Source: Anaerolineales bacterium
GTDB lineage: Bacteria > Chloroflexota > Anaerolineae > Anaerolineales > E44-bin32
Assembly (NCBI GenBank): GCA_011772595.1
Contig: WVZH01000037.1
Coordinates: 2,217 to 17,016, forward strand
DNA length: 14,800 nucleotides
Direction: 5' to 3'
Shown here: positions 8,244 through 14,800 of the stretch, piece after piece
Layout of the letters: each line of letters starts with the position of its first letter
Numbering within the stretch: position 1 is the stretch's first letter
The notes under the pieces: model-generated
Database searches by the model: none
Seen by the model: the letters and a program-made list of their open reading frames with translations, nothing else
Told to the model about the DNA's origin: nothing
Position numbers and translations under genes: made by a program

Positions 8244-8640
8244 ACGGCGCCCCCGGCTCGTAACCAGCCTTAGTCTCGGAGTGTTAACTTTTTCAGCCAT
8301 CCATGTCGCCGGTCTTTGGGCTGGAATTAATCTTCCCGACCTGCCCCTCACGGTTCCGAGAAGCTATCTGCTGATCAAGAACGGTTTCTGGGCAGTGATC
8401 GGGGTCTTCGCAGCCATCGCGCTCTTCACAGGTCGGCAATGGGCAATACGATTCACTCGCTGGTCGGCAGTGTTGTTCGGAATTTGGTATTGGATCGACC
8501 GGGTATTTATCATGCACTCGGACTTCACACGCAGATCGTGGCCCATGGCAGCTATCGTCACTGGAGCCATTCTAGTCGTGCTGTTTGGTATCACGAGCAG
8601 GGTGTCTGTGCGAAATTATTATCTGGAGAGTAAGGCATGA
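8233..8640 (+). CDS. Small four-helix membrane protein, unknown function
   Basis: About 135 residues if translated from TTG at 8233, which has GGGGA at 8219-8223, nine bases upstream. In-frame GTG 8209 and TTG 8170 would lengthen it into the preceding reductase gene and are less likely. A basic N-terminus (SSKRRPR) is followed by four hydrophobic segments: about [57 protein letters not shown] and [15 protein letters not shown]. No motif or family is recognised. It overlaps the reductase gene, and its stop overlaps the carboxyltransferase start (ATGA at 8637-8640), so it is made with both. Its role could be a membrane anchor or partner for the reductase, but nothing in the sequence proves this. 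Confidence 0.7.
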   Translation: MSSKRRPRLVTSLSLGVLTFSAIHVAGLWAGINLPDLPLTVPRSYLLIKNGFWAVIGVFAAIALFTGRQWAIRFTRWSAVLFGIWYWIDRVFIMHSDFTRRSWPMAAIVTGAILVVLFGITSRVSVRNYYLESKA

Positions 8641-10187
8641 GCCATTCCACAAAAGAGGAGCACCTTCGGAATTTGCGGGAAGAAGCCCGTCTGGGAGGTG
8701 GGCCCGATCGGATCGATGCCCAACACGAGCGCGGGCGTCTCACGGCGCGCGAGCGTCTCGAGATTTTACTCGACAAAGGGTCCTTTCGTGAGACCGATAT
8801 GTTCGTCACACATCGCACGCACGATTTCGGATTAGATCAGAAACGGATCCTCGCCGACAGCGTCGTCACCGGCTGGGGGACGATCGAGGGGCGTCTGGTT
8901 TATGTTTTTTCCCAAGATTTCACGGTGTTCGGTGGCAGCCTTGGGGAGGTACACTCGGAAAAGATCTGTAAAATCATGGACATGGCGCTCAAGAACGGCG
9001 CACCCGTCATTGGGTTGAACGATTCAGGTGGTGCCCGCATCCAGGAAGGCGTCGTCTCTCTTGGCGCATACGCCGATATCTTTCTCCGCAACACCCTGGC
9101 TTCCGGCGTCGTCCCACAGGTTAGCGCCATCATGGGACCCTGCGCCGGCGGCGCCGTCTACTCGCCTGCAATGACGGACTTCATCTTCATGGTGCAGAAC
9201 TCCTCCTACATGTTCATCACCGGCCCAGATGTCGTCAAAGCCGTCACACACGAAGATGTGACTTTCGAAGATCTCGGCGGTGCTGAAGTCCACGCCAGCA
9301 ACTCCGGCGTATGCCACTACATGGCGCCCAATGAAGCGGATTGTCTCTACATGATTCGCGTTCTCCTCTCTTATTTACCCCAAAACAACATGGAGGACCC
9401 ACCCTACGTGGCTACCAGCGACGACCGTTTACGCACCGAGGAAACGCTCGACACGATCGTCCCCGACGATCCCAGTAAGCCGTACGACATGCGCGAAGTC
9501 GTCCGCATGATCGTGGACGACGGAACGTTCTTCGAAATCCATGAAAATTACGCCCAAAATATCGTCGTCGGTTTTGCACGCCTGGGAGGACACAGCGTGG
9601 GCGTCGTCGCCAACCAGCCTCAGGTACTCGCTGGTGTACTGGACATCAATTCCTCCGTCAAAGGTGCGCGCTTTGTGCGCTTCTGCGACGCTTTCAATAT
9701 TCCGCTTATAACCTTTGTTGATGTGCCCGGATTCTTACCAGGAACCAGCCAAGAGCATGGCGGGATTATACGCCACGGTGCCAAGCTGCTCTACGCCTAT
9801 TGCGAAGCGACGGTTCCCAAAATCACGGTCATCACCCGCAAAGCCTACGGTGGGGCATACGATGTTATGTCCTCAAAACACATCCGAGGCGATCTTAATA
9901 TCGCCTGGCCGAGCGCCGAGTTGGCTGTGATGGGACCGGAGGGCGCCGTGAACATCATCTTCCGCAAGGAGATCGCAGAGGCTAAAAACCCTGAGAAGCG
10001 TAAAGATGAATTGGTCGCCGAGTATCGTGAGAAATTCGCTCATCCCTACATCGCCGCCTCACGAGGATACATCGACGACGTAATCGAACCACGTTATACA
10101 CGACCAAGATTGATCAATGCACTCGAAATGCTCGCCAATAAGCGAGACTCAAATCCAGCGAAAAAACATGGAAACATTCCGCTTTGA
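8637..10187 (+). CDS. pccB: Acyl-CoA carboxylase carboxyltransferase subunit (propionyl-CoA carboxylase beta type)
   Basis: A 516-residue cytoplasmic enzyme that moves the carboxyl group from carboxybiotin to an acyl-CoA. Both crotonase-like halves are present in one chain, the usual length for PccB/AccD5-type subunits. The N-terminal half has the oxyanion-hole loops [12 protein letters not shown] (127-138) and [12 protein letters not shown] (167-178); the C-terminal half has [20 protein letters not shown] (361-380) and [15 protein letters not shown] (401-415). Asp409 in GGAYDVM appears to correspond to the residue linked to propionyl-CoA preference in Streptomyces PccB (Asp422), so propionyl-CoA is the favoured substrate; the mutase downstream agrees. 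ATG 8637 overlaps the previous stop and is preceded by GGAGAG. A methylmalonyl-CoA decarboxylase is an alternative for this family, but the biotin carboxylase gene nearby and the absence of its membrane subunit argue for a carboxylase. Confidence 0.93.
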   Translation: MSHSTKEEHLRNLREEARLGGGPDRIDAQHERGRLTARERLEILLDKGSFRETDMFVTHRTHDFGLDQKRILADSVVTGWGTIEGRLVYVFSQDFTVFGGSLGEVHSEKICKIMDMALKNGAPVIGLNDSGGARIQEGVVSLGAYADIFLRNTLASGVVPQVSAIMGPCAGGAVYSPAMTDFIFMVQNSSYMFITGPDVVKAVTHEDVTFEDLGGAEVHASNSGVCHYMAPNEADCLYMIRVLLSYLPQNNMEDPPYVATSDDRLRTEETLDTIVPDDPSKPYDMREVVRMIVDDGTFFEIHENYAQNIVVGFARLGGHSVGVVANQPQVLAGVLDINSSVKGARFVRFCDAFNIPLITFVDVPGFLPGTSQEHGGIIRHGAKLLYAYCEATVPKITVITRKAYGGAYDVMSSKHIRGDLNIAWPSAELAVMGPEGAVNIIFRKEIAEAKNPEKRKDELVAEYREKFAHPYIAASRGYIDDVIEPRYTRPRLINALEMLANKRDSNPAKKHGNIPL

Positions 10188-10215
10188 TACCCGCACAACC
10201 TCCAAAGGACACGCC

Positions 10216-10290
10216 ATGAATTTGAATGGTCAAAATACCCCACAAAGAAGACACTACATCCTGATTGATGTCGGGATCGGTGATTGGTGA
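10216..10290 (+). CDS. Possible 24-residue small ORF between carboxylase genes
   Basis: In the 108-base gap between the carboxyltransferase stop and the biotin carboxylase ATG, an ATG at 10216 is preceded by AAAGGA with eight bases spacing. It opens 24 codons (MNLNGQNTPQRRHYILIDVG, then IGDW) ending in TGA at 10288-10290, five bases before the next ATG. The ribosome site and placement suggest a translated leader that couples translation to the biotin carboxylase gene, or a very small subunit. No family is recognised, and a frame of this size can arise by chance. Confidence 0.3.
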   Translation: MNLNGQNTPQRRHYILIDVGIGDW

Positions 10291-10295
10291 AGACC

Positions 10296-11804
10296 ATGTT
10301 CAAAAAAGTACTGATCGCCAACCGTGGTGAGATCGCAGTGCGTGTCATACGCGCTTGCCGAGAGCTCGGTCTAGGAACTGTCGCAGTATATTCAGATGCC
10401 GACCGCGCTTCGCTACACGTTCGCTACGCTGACGAAGCGTTTCTCTTAGGACCATCGCCCGCACGCGATTCGTACTTACGGGGTGATAAGATCATCGAGA
10501 TTGCCAAACGCAGTGGGGCAGGCGCCATCCATCCGGGATACGGTTTCCTCGCTGAACGTGACGATTTCGCCAACGCCGTTCGAGACGCGGGACTCGTGTT
10601 TATCGGTCCCAGACCAAGTGCCATCGCATCCATGGGTGACAAAGCCGTCGCACGCGCAACGGTCACCGCGGCCGGTGTTCCCGTCGTCCCCGGTACGGAG
10701 GGTGAAGGCAACCTGCGCGACGATGAATTGATTACCATCGCGCCACAAGTCGGTTTTCCGCTGTTGATAAAAGCGACTGCAGGTGGTGGCGGCAAAGGAA
10801 TGCGGGAAGTGGGGAATCCCGAGGAGATGCCGGGGTTGATCGCAGCCGCCCGTCGTGAAGCGGAGGCAGCATTTGGGGACGGTAATGTCTACCTGGAGAA
10901 GCTCATCGTCGACGCTCGTCACATTGAATTTCAAATCCTGGCGGATAACCACGGCAACGTGATACACCTTGGAGAGCGTGAGTGTTCCTTACAACGGCGG
11001 CACCAGAAATTGCTCGAAGAATCCCCATCACCGTTCATGACCGAAGACCTGCGCAATCGCATGGGCGAATTGGCATGCACTGCCGCACGTTCCGTGGATT
11101 ACTTAAACGCGGGAACGATCGAGTTCCTGGTTGATAAAGAGCACAGCTTCTACTTTTTGGAGATGAACACACGTCTTCAGGTGGAGCACCCGATCACCGA
11201 ATTGACCACTGGGATCGATATTGTCACGGAGCAAATCCGTATCGCCCGCGGCCGAAAACTTCGTTATTCACAGGAAGATGTGAGTTTAAATGGCTGGGCA
11301 ATAGAGTGCCGCATAAACGCCGAAGACCCTTACAACAACTTCCTACCTTCAACTGGGCTACTCATCCAAGTTATCCCGCCGAGTGGTCCTGGCGTACGCA
11401 TTGACACAGGCGTATACCCAGGATTTGAGATATCGCCTTATTATGATTCCCTGATCTCTAAATTGATCTGTTGGGGAGAGACGCGCGGGACGGCGATTTT
11501 GCGCATGCGGCGAGCTTTGGAAGAATACCGCATCACCGGCGTTAAGACGAACATCCCCTTCCATCAAAACATCATGGACTCTCATCGTTTTATAGCCGGA
11601 CAGTTCGATACGCGTTTCGTCGAAGAGCGATTCTCCATGGACGAGGCCGAGGAGGGCAAGGAGTCTCTTGCCCACGTCGCAGCTATCATGGCCACCCTCG
11701 TCGCTCACCGCGAAAGCCAACAGGCAGCCCAAATCGTACGACGTGGCAAGCGTGATACGAGCAATTGGAAGTGGCTCGCACGCTGGGAACGGATGCAACG
11801 TTAG
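10296..11804 (+). CDS. accC: Biotin carboxylase subunit of acyl-CoA carboxylase
   Basis: A 502-residue ATP-grasp enzyme that carboxylates the biotin on the carrier protein using ATP and bicarbonate. ATG 10296 gives the family-typical start MFKKVLIANRGEIAVRVIRA and has GGTGA five bases upstream; TTG 10284 and GTG 10287 are in frame but add only four and three residues. The glycine-rich ATP loop KATAGGGGKGM is at 159-169, and the biotin carboxylase signature EMNTRLQVEHP at 289-299 includes the metal and active-site residues. The body to about 450 matches the usual length (E. coli AccC has 449 residues). A charged tail of about 50 residues follows (from about FSMDEAEEGKESL) and is not part of the normal catalytic fold; it may mark where a fused transfer domain sits in longer alpha subunits, or contact the other subunits. 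The carrier protein is encoded 65 bases downstream. Confidence 0.94.
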   Translation: MFKKVLIANRGEIAVRVIRACRELGLGTVAVYSDADRASLHVRYADEAFLLGPSPARDSYLRGDKIIEIAKRSGAGAIHPGYGFLAERDDFANAVRDAGLVFIGPRPSAIASMGDKAVARATVTAAGVPVVPGTEGEGNLRDDELITIAPQVGFPLLIKATAGGGGKGMREVGNPEEMPGLIAAARREAEAAFGDGNVYLEKLIVDARHIEFQILADNHGNVIHLGERECSLQRRHQKLLEESPSPFMTEDLRNRMGELACTAARSVDYLNAGTIEFLVDKEHSFYFLEMNTRLQVEHPITELTTGIDIVTEQIRIARGRKLRYSQEDVSLNGWAIECRINAEDPYNNFLPSTGLLIQVIPPSGPGVRIDTGVYPGFEISPYYDSLISKLICWGETRGTAILRMRRALEEYRITGVKTNIPFHQNIMDSHRFIAGQFDTRFVEERFSMDEAEEGKESLAHVAAIMATLVAHRESQQAAQIVRRGKRDTSNWKWLARWERMQR

Positions 11805-11837
11805 ACTTTTTCCAGCGGCAACCACTTCGCCGGAAGG

Positions 11838-11863
11838 TCTGAGCGCCGATTTGACCGCTCGGA
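11838..11863 (+). promoter_or_regulatory. Hairpin overlapping the ribosome site of the biotin carrier gene
   Basis: TCTGAGCG (11838-11845) can pair with CGCTCGGA (11856-11863) around a 10-base loop, an 8-bp stem with one G-U pair. The 3' arm takes in the first three bases of GGAGG (11861-11865), the ribosome site of the gene at 11870. It could tune carrier translation relative to the carboxylase. This is a structure read by eye with no energy calculation. Confidence 0.3.
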
Positions 11864-11869
11864 GGGCAC

Positions 11870-12367
11870 ATGAAGTACATCGCCACCATCGAGGACCAGC
11901 AATTCGAGATTGAAATCAATGCCGACGGCGAGATCATGGTGAACGGCGAGCGTCTCTCTCTGGACTTTCAATCGGTTGCTGGGCGCCCAGTCTATTCGAT
12001 GCTGATCGAAGGGCGATCCTTCGAGGCGTATGTGGTTCCATCTTTATCTGGATTGGAGGTCCTGCTCAAAGGTCAACTCTACCTCGTCAACGTTGAAGAC
12101 GAACGACAAAGGCGCCTGCGGATGGCTTCCGGTGCGCAGATTAGCCAGACTGGTGAATACCATCTCAGAGCACCAATGCCAGGTTTAGTTGTCGCCGTCC
12201 CTGTCGAGGAAGGACAACAAGTGGAAAAAGGCGATAATCTGATTGTGCTCGAATCGATGAAGATGCAGAACGAGTTGAAGTCGCCTCGCGGCGGAACAAT
12301 CGCACGTGTTCGAGTGCATGCAGGGGACAGCGTGGATCAAAACCAGGTGATGGTGATCGTTAGTTAA
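11870..12367 (+). CDS. Biotin carboxyl carrier protein of acyl-CoA carboxylase
   Basis: A 165-residue carrier that shuttles carboxybiotin between the biotin carboxylase and the carboxyltransferase. The C-terminal 70 residues are a biotinyl domain: the APMPG turn at 101-105, then VLESMKMQNEL, with Lys131 as the biotinylation site. The first 85 residues are beta-rich (MKYIATIEDQQFEIEI and repeated short strands), like the region before the biotinyl domain in propionyl-CoA carboxylase alpha chains, and may act as the docking part. The start ATG has GGAGG at 11861-11865. The subunits are encoded as three separate chains here, not as a fused alpha subunit. No biotin protein ligase gene is in the window. 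Confidence 0.93.
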   Translation: MKYIATIEDQQFEIEINADGEIMVNGERLSLDFQSVAGRPVYSMLIEGRSFEAYVVPSLSGLEVLLKGQLYLVNVEDERQRRLRMASGAQISQTGEYHLRAPMPGLVVAVPVEEGQQVEKGDNLIVLESMKMQNELKSPRGGTIARVRVHAGDSVDQNQVMVIVS

Positions 12368-12371
12368 TATC

Positions 12372-13001
12372 ATGGCAGCTGGAAAGGAGATCGAGGCTAA
12401 ATTCCTGATTCACCACTTGGCTGATTTTCGCCGGCGAGTGATCGCAGAGGGTGGCCAGCGGCTCGAGCCGCGTACACTTGAGCGCAACCTTCGCTTCGAC
12501 ACCCAAGATAAAAAGTTATCCGCCAGCCACCAGGTGCTACGCTTACGCCAAGACGTCCATACGCTTCTCACGTACAAATACGCACATACCACGGAAGAAC
12601 GCACAGAAATCGAATTCGAGGTAAACGATTTCAACGCCGCCAAGTCTTTGTTGGAGGCACTTGGCTATCAGGTTGTATTCATCTACGAGAAATACCGCGA
12701 AACCTTCACCCTGGACCCCACACTTATTATGCTTGATGAACTGCCCTTCGGGTTCTTCATTGAAATTGAAGGACCTTCACGAGAGTCGGTTCACGAGATG
12801 GCTTCCACCATGAATCTGATGTGGAAACATCGGGCGAAAGCAGACTACCTGACGCTTTTTGAGAATCTCCAAGCTAGACTCAAGCTTCCTTTTAGAGACG
12901 CAACCTTCGCCAATTTCGCCGACCAATCTCCCATACAACCATCCGACATGGGGCTGGTCTTCGCCAGCCGTCCCCTCCCACCCCCTGAGGACCAGCCATG
13001 A
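12372..13001 (+). CDS. CYTH-domain protein (CyaB/ThTPase-like)
   Basis: A 209-residue cytoplasmic protein of the CYTH superfamily, whose members bind triphosphates in a beta tunnel with divalent metal (class IV adenylate cyclase, thiamine triphosphatase, inorganic triphosphatase). The signature ExExK is at the N-terminus: Glu6, Glu8 and Lys10 in KEIEAK. Other expected charged strands follow in order: [30 protein letters not shown] and FFIEIEGP. The CYTH fold ends near 172; a proline-rich tail of about 35 residues (ending [10 protein letters not shown]) is extra. The gene begins 4 bases after the carrier stop, with no clear ribosome site, and its stop overlaps the mutase start (ATGA at 12998-13001), so it is translated as part of the operon. 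The substrate cannot be told from sequence: cAMP synthesis, triphosphate hydrolysis and a regulatory binding role are all possible. Confidence 0.85.
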   Translation: MAAGKEIEAKFLIHHLADFRRRVIAEGGQRLEPRTLERNLRFDTQDKKLSASHQVLRLRQDVHTLLTYKYAHTTEERTEIEFEVNDFNAAKSLLEALGYQVVFIYEKYRETFTLDPTLIMLDELPFGFFIEIEGPSRESVHEMASTMNLMWKHRAKADYLTLFENLQARLKLPFRDATFANFADQSPIQPSDMGLVFASRPLPPPEDQP

Positions 13002-14659
13002 GCCCAACGATTGAAGAAGCGCTCAAGTCCTGGGAAGAACAGACATTATCTCCCGCGCTTGAACGATACCCCGAACTTCGTCCTAATTTCGAGACCCCAT
13101 CTGGAATCCCCCTCGAACGTATCTACCTTCCTCGCGCTGTCGATGAAGATTATCTCCAACAATTGGGATTCCCTGGGGAGTACCCTTATACCCGCGGTGT
13201 TCATCCGACGATGTATCGAGGCCGCCTGTGGACCATGCGCCAGTATGCGGGCTACGCGTCAGCGGAGGAATCCAACCGCCGTTATCGTTATCTACTCGAC
13301 CAGGGCCAAACAGGTCTATCTGTCGCTTTCGACCTGCCTACTCAAATTGGCTACGACGCCGACGACCCTATTGCCTCGGGCGAGGTAGGAAAGGTGGGTG
13401 TCTCCATTTCCAGTCTGGACAACATGGCTCAATTATTCGAAGGAATCCCACTCGACCGGGTCTCAACCAGCATGACGATCAACGCTCCAGCGGCGATCCT
13501 ACTAGCGATGTATCTCGCCGTCGCCAAACGCCAGGGTGTGGACATCGCTACACTTCGTGGCACGATCCAGAATGACGTCCTTAAAGAGTACATTGCTCGT
13601 GGTACCTATATATTCCCCCCCGAACCTGCGATCCGTTTGATCACCGATGTCTTTCAATTCTGCAAGGAGCACGTCCCTCGCTGGAACACGATTTCTATCT
13701 CCGGTTACCACATTCGCGAAGCCGGTTCGACAGCCGTCCAAGAGGTGGCCTTCACATTGGCCAACGCTATCACCTACGTTCAATCGGCGCTCGAAGCAGG
13801 ACTTGAGGTGGACGATTTCGCCCCTCAGCTCACTTTTTTCTTTAACGCACACAACGATTTTCTAGAGGAGATCGCCAAGTTCCGCGCTGCTCGCAGACTG
13901 TGGGCGCGTATCATGCGCGAGCGATTTTCCGCCCAAAACCCGAAATCGTGGCGGCTACGGTTTCATACGCAGACCGCAGGCTCCACACTCACCGCCCAAC
14001 AACCCCACAATAATGTCGTGCGTGTAGCACTGCAGGCGTTGGCAGCTGTGCTGGGAGGCACACAATCCTTGCACACAAACAGCATGGACGAGGCGCTCGG
14101 TCTTCCGACCGAACAGGCTGTAAAGGTGGCCTTGCGCACGCAACAGATTATTGCCTCCGAATCCGGCATCACAAATACGATTGATCCGCTGGCCGGGAGT
14201 TATGCGATCGAGCAGCTTACAGACGCGATCGAGGAGCGCATAGGGGCTTACTTGACGAAAATCGACGATCTCGGTGGCGCTCTGGCCGCGATTGAACGCG
14301 GGTATATCCAACAGGAGATTCACGAGGCGGCTTATCAAACTCAGCAGGAGATCGAACGTGGCGAGTCCATCGTCGTCGGTGTCAATGCCTTTCAGACCAA
14401 GGAACCCTTGAAGCTGGAACGGCTTAAGGTCGACCCGGCCGTCGAATCAGCACAGATACAGCACCTAACAGAGGTGCGTGCCCGGCGAGACCCTCGCAAA
14501 GCCAATGAATTGCTCGATCGTCTTGCAAAGACGGCCGAGAGCAACAACAATCTGATCCCGCTTTTCATTGAATGCGTTGAAGCTGAACTGACACTAGGGG
14601 AGATTTGCGGCCGCTTGCGTCAAGTGTGGGGAGAATACCATCCTCCGGTCATAATTTGA
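12998..14659 (+). CDS. Methylmalonyl-CoA mutase catalytic (large) subunit
   Basis: A 553-residue subunit that, with a B12-binding partner, isomerises (R)-methylmalonyl-CoA to succinyl-CoA by a radical mechanism. The TIM-barrel signature runs from [15 protein letters not shown] (62-76) through [14 protein letters not shown] and [13 protein letters not shown] to [20 protein letters not shown]. Alignment by eye with the Propionibacterium enzyme places Tyr83 at Tyr89, Arg201 at Arg207 and Tyr237-His238 at Tyr243-His244. Isobutyryl-CoA mutases carry Phe and Gln at the first two sites, so methylmalonyl-CoA is the expected substrate. The chain stops at the end of the linker after the barrel and lacks the roughly 130-residue B12 domain with its DxHxxG motif, so it is the split form known from archaea and several bacterial phyla. 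ATG 12998 overlaps the CYTH stop and has GAGGA upstream. Confidence 0.93.
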   Translation: MSPTIEEALKSWEEQTLSPALERYPELRPNFETPSGIPLERIYLPRAVDEDYLQQLGFPGEYPYTRGVHPTMYRGRLWTMRQYAGYASAEESNRRYRYLLDQGQTGLSVAFDLPTQIGYDADDPIASGEVGKVGVSISSLDNMAQLFEGIPLDRVSTSMTINAPAAILLAMYLAVAKRQGVDIATLRGTIQNDVLKEYIARGTYIFPPEPAIRLITDVFQFCKEHVPRWNTISISGYHIREAGSTAVQEVAFTLANAITYVQSALEAGLEVDDFAPQLTFFFNAHNDFLEEIAKFRAARRLWARIMRERFSAQNPKSWRLRFHTQTAGSTLTAQQPHNNVVRVALQALAAVLGGTQSLHTNSMDEALGLPTEQAVKVALRTQQIIASESGITNTIDPLAGSYAIEQLTDAIEERIGAYLTKIDDLGGALAAIERGYIQQEIHEAAYQTQQEIERGESIVVGVNAFQTKEPLKLERLKVDPAVESAQIQHLTEVRARRDPRKANELLDRLAKTAESNNNLIPLFIECVEAELTLGEICGRLRQVWGEYHPPVII

Positions 14660-14755
14660 AGGCACATAATTACCCCATTACTCCACTACGATCCAAGATG
14701 ACACATCATCGGGATGAGGATATCGAGCACTCGATTATGATCTCTGATTGTAAAG

Positions 14756-14800
14756 ATGAACATGTCCACGACGAATGCTGACAACCTGACCAAAACGCGA
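14756..14800 (+). CDS. Possible start of the next gene, truncated by the window end
   Basis: After the mutase stop there are about 95 bases without a clear gene. ATG at 14756, or a second in-frame ATG at 14762, opens a frame that stays open to base 14800 (MNMSTTNADNLTKTR). The ribosome site is weak. Because the mutase lacks a B12 domain, the small B12-binding subunit would be a natural next gene, and those proteins often begin with a short polar stretch, but 15 codons are too few to identify it. Confidence 0.25.
   Translation, partial: MNMSTTNADNLTKTR

Noticed and set aside
8637..10187. Methylmalonyl-CoA decarboxylase (sodium pump) alpha subunit
   Set aside because: Same family, but no membrane decarboxylase subunit is present and a biotin carboxylase gene is, which points to an ATP-driven carboxylase.
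10476..10967. 163-codon minus-strand frame within the biotin carboxylase gene
   Set aside because: Antisense to a confidently assigned conserved enzyme, with no start context.
14698..14781. 27-residue His/Asp-rich ORF after the mutase
   Set aside because: No ribosome site and it overlaps the better open frame at 14756; likely chance.

Overview
The window looks like bacterial chromosome with moderate GC, dense co-directional genes, frequent TTG starts and 4-nt start/stop overlaps. No RNA genes, CRISPR arrays or insertion sequences were seen. Several large GT-C-type membrane proteins lie beside a three-subunit biotin carboxylase and a methylmalonyl-CoA mutase that lacks its own B12 domain. This mix is familiar from Chloroflexota (Anaerolineae-like) genomes. 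That assignment is inference from gene content only.

Left part (1-6885): an envelope/glycosylation block. A large membrane protein of the YfhO-like GT-C type is read leftwards from about 1860 and runs off the window. After a divergent gene-free stretch (about 1861-2425), which holds an inverted repeat flanked by 11-bp direct repeats, two GT39/ArnT-like membrane glycosyltransferases (655 and 820 aa) are read rightwards as a likely operon. The second has an unusual N-terminal soluble segment and a discoidin-like C-terminal beta domain.

Middle (6886-7211): a gene-free stretch with a hairpin just after the glycosyltransferase stop, a short hydrophobic reading frame that may be a gene remnant, and a promoter-like element with a perfect TATAAT about 80 bases before the next gene.

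Right part (7212-14659): one tight co-directional cluster. In order it encodes a zinc-containing medium-chain reductase without the usual catalytic zinc ligands, a small four-helix membrane protein, the carboxyltransferase, biotin carboxylase and biotin carrier of an acyl-CoA (probably propionyl-CoA) carboxylase, a CYTH-domain triphosphate-binding protein, and the catalytic subunit of methylmalonyl-CoA mutase. The core pathway is propionyl-CoA to methylmalonyl-CoA to succinyl-CoA. The reductase might feed it, for example by making propionyl-CoA from acryloyl-CoA, but that is a hypothesis. The methylmalonyl-CoA epimerase and the B12-binding mutase subunit are not in the window; a start codon at 14756 may begin the next gene.

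The points most worth a second look are the CYTH gene locked between carboxylase and mutase, the reductase joined to a membrane protein at the head of the operon, the glycosyltransferase fused to a discoidin-like domain, and the 24-codon ORF with a good ribosome site between the carboxyltransferase and biotin carboxylase genes.
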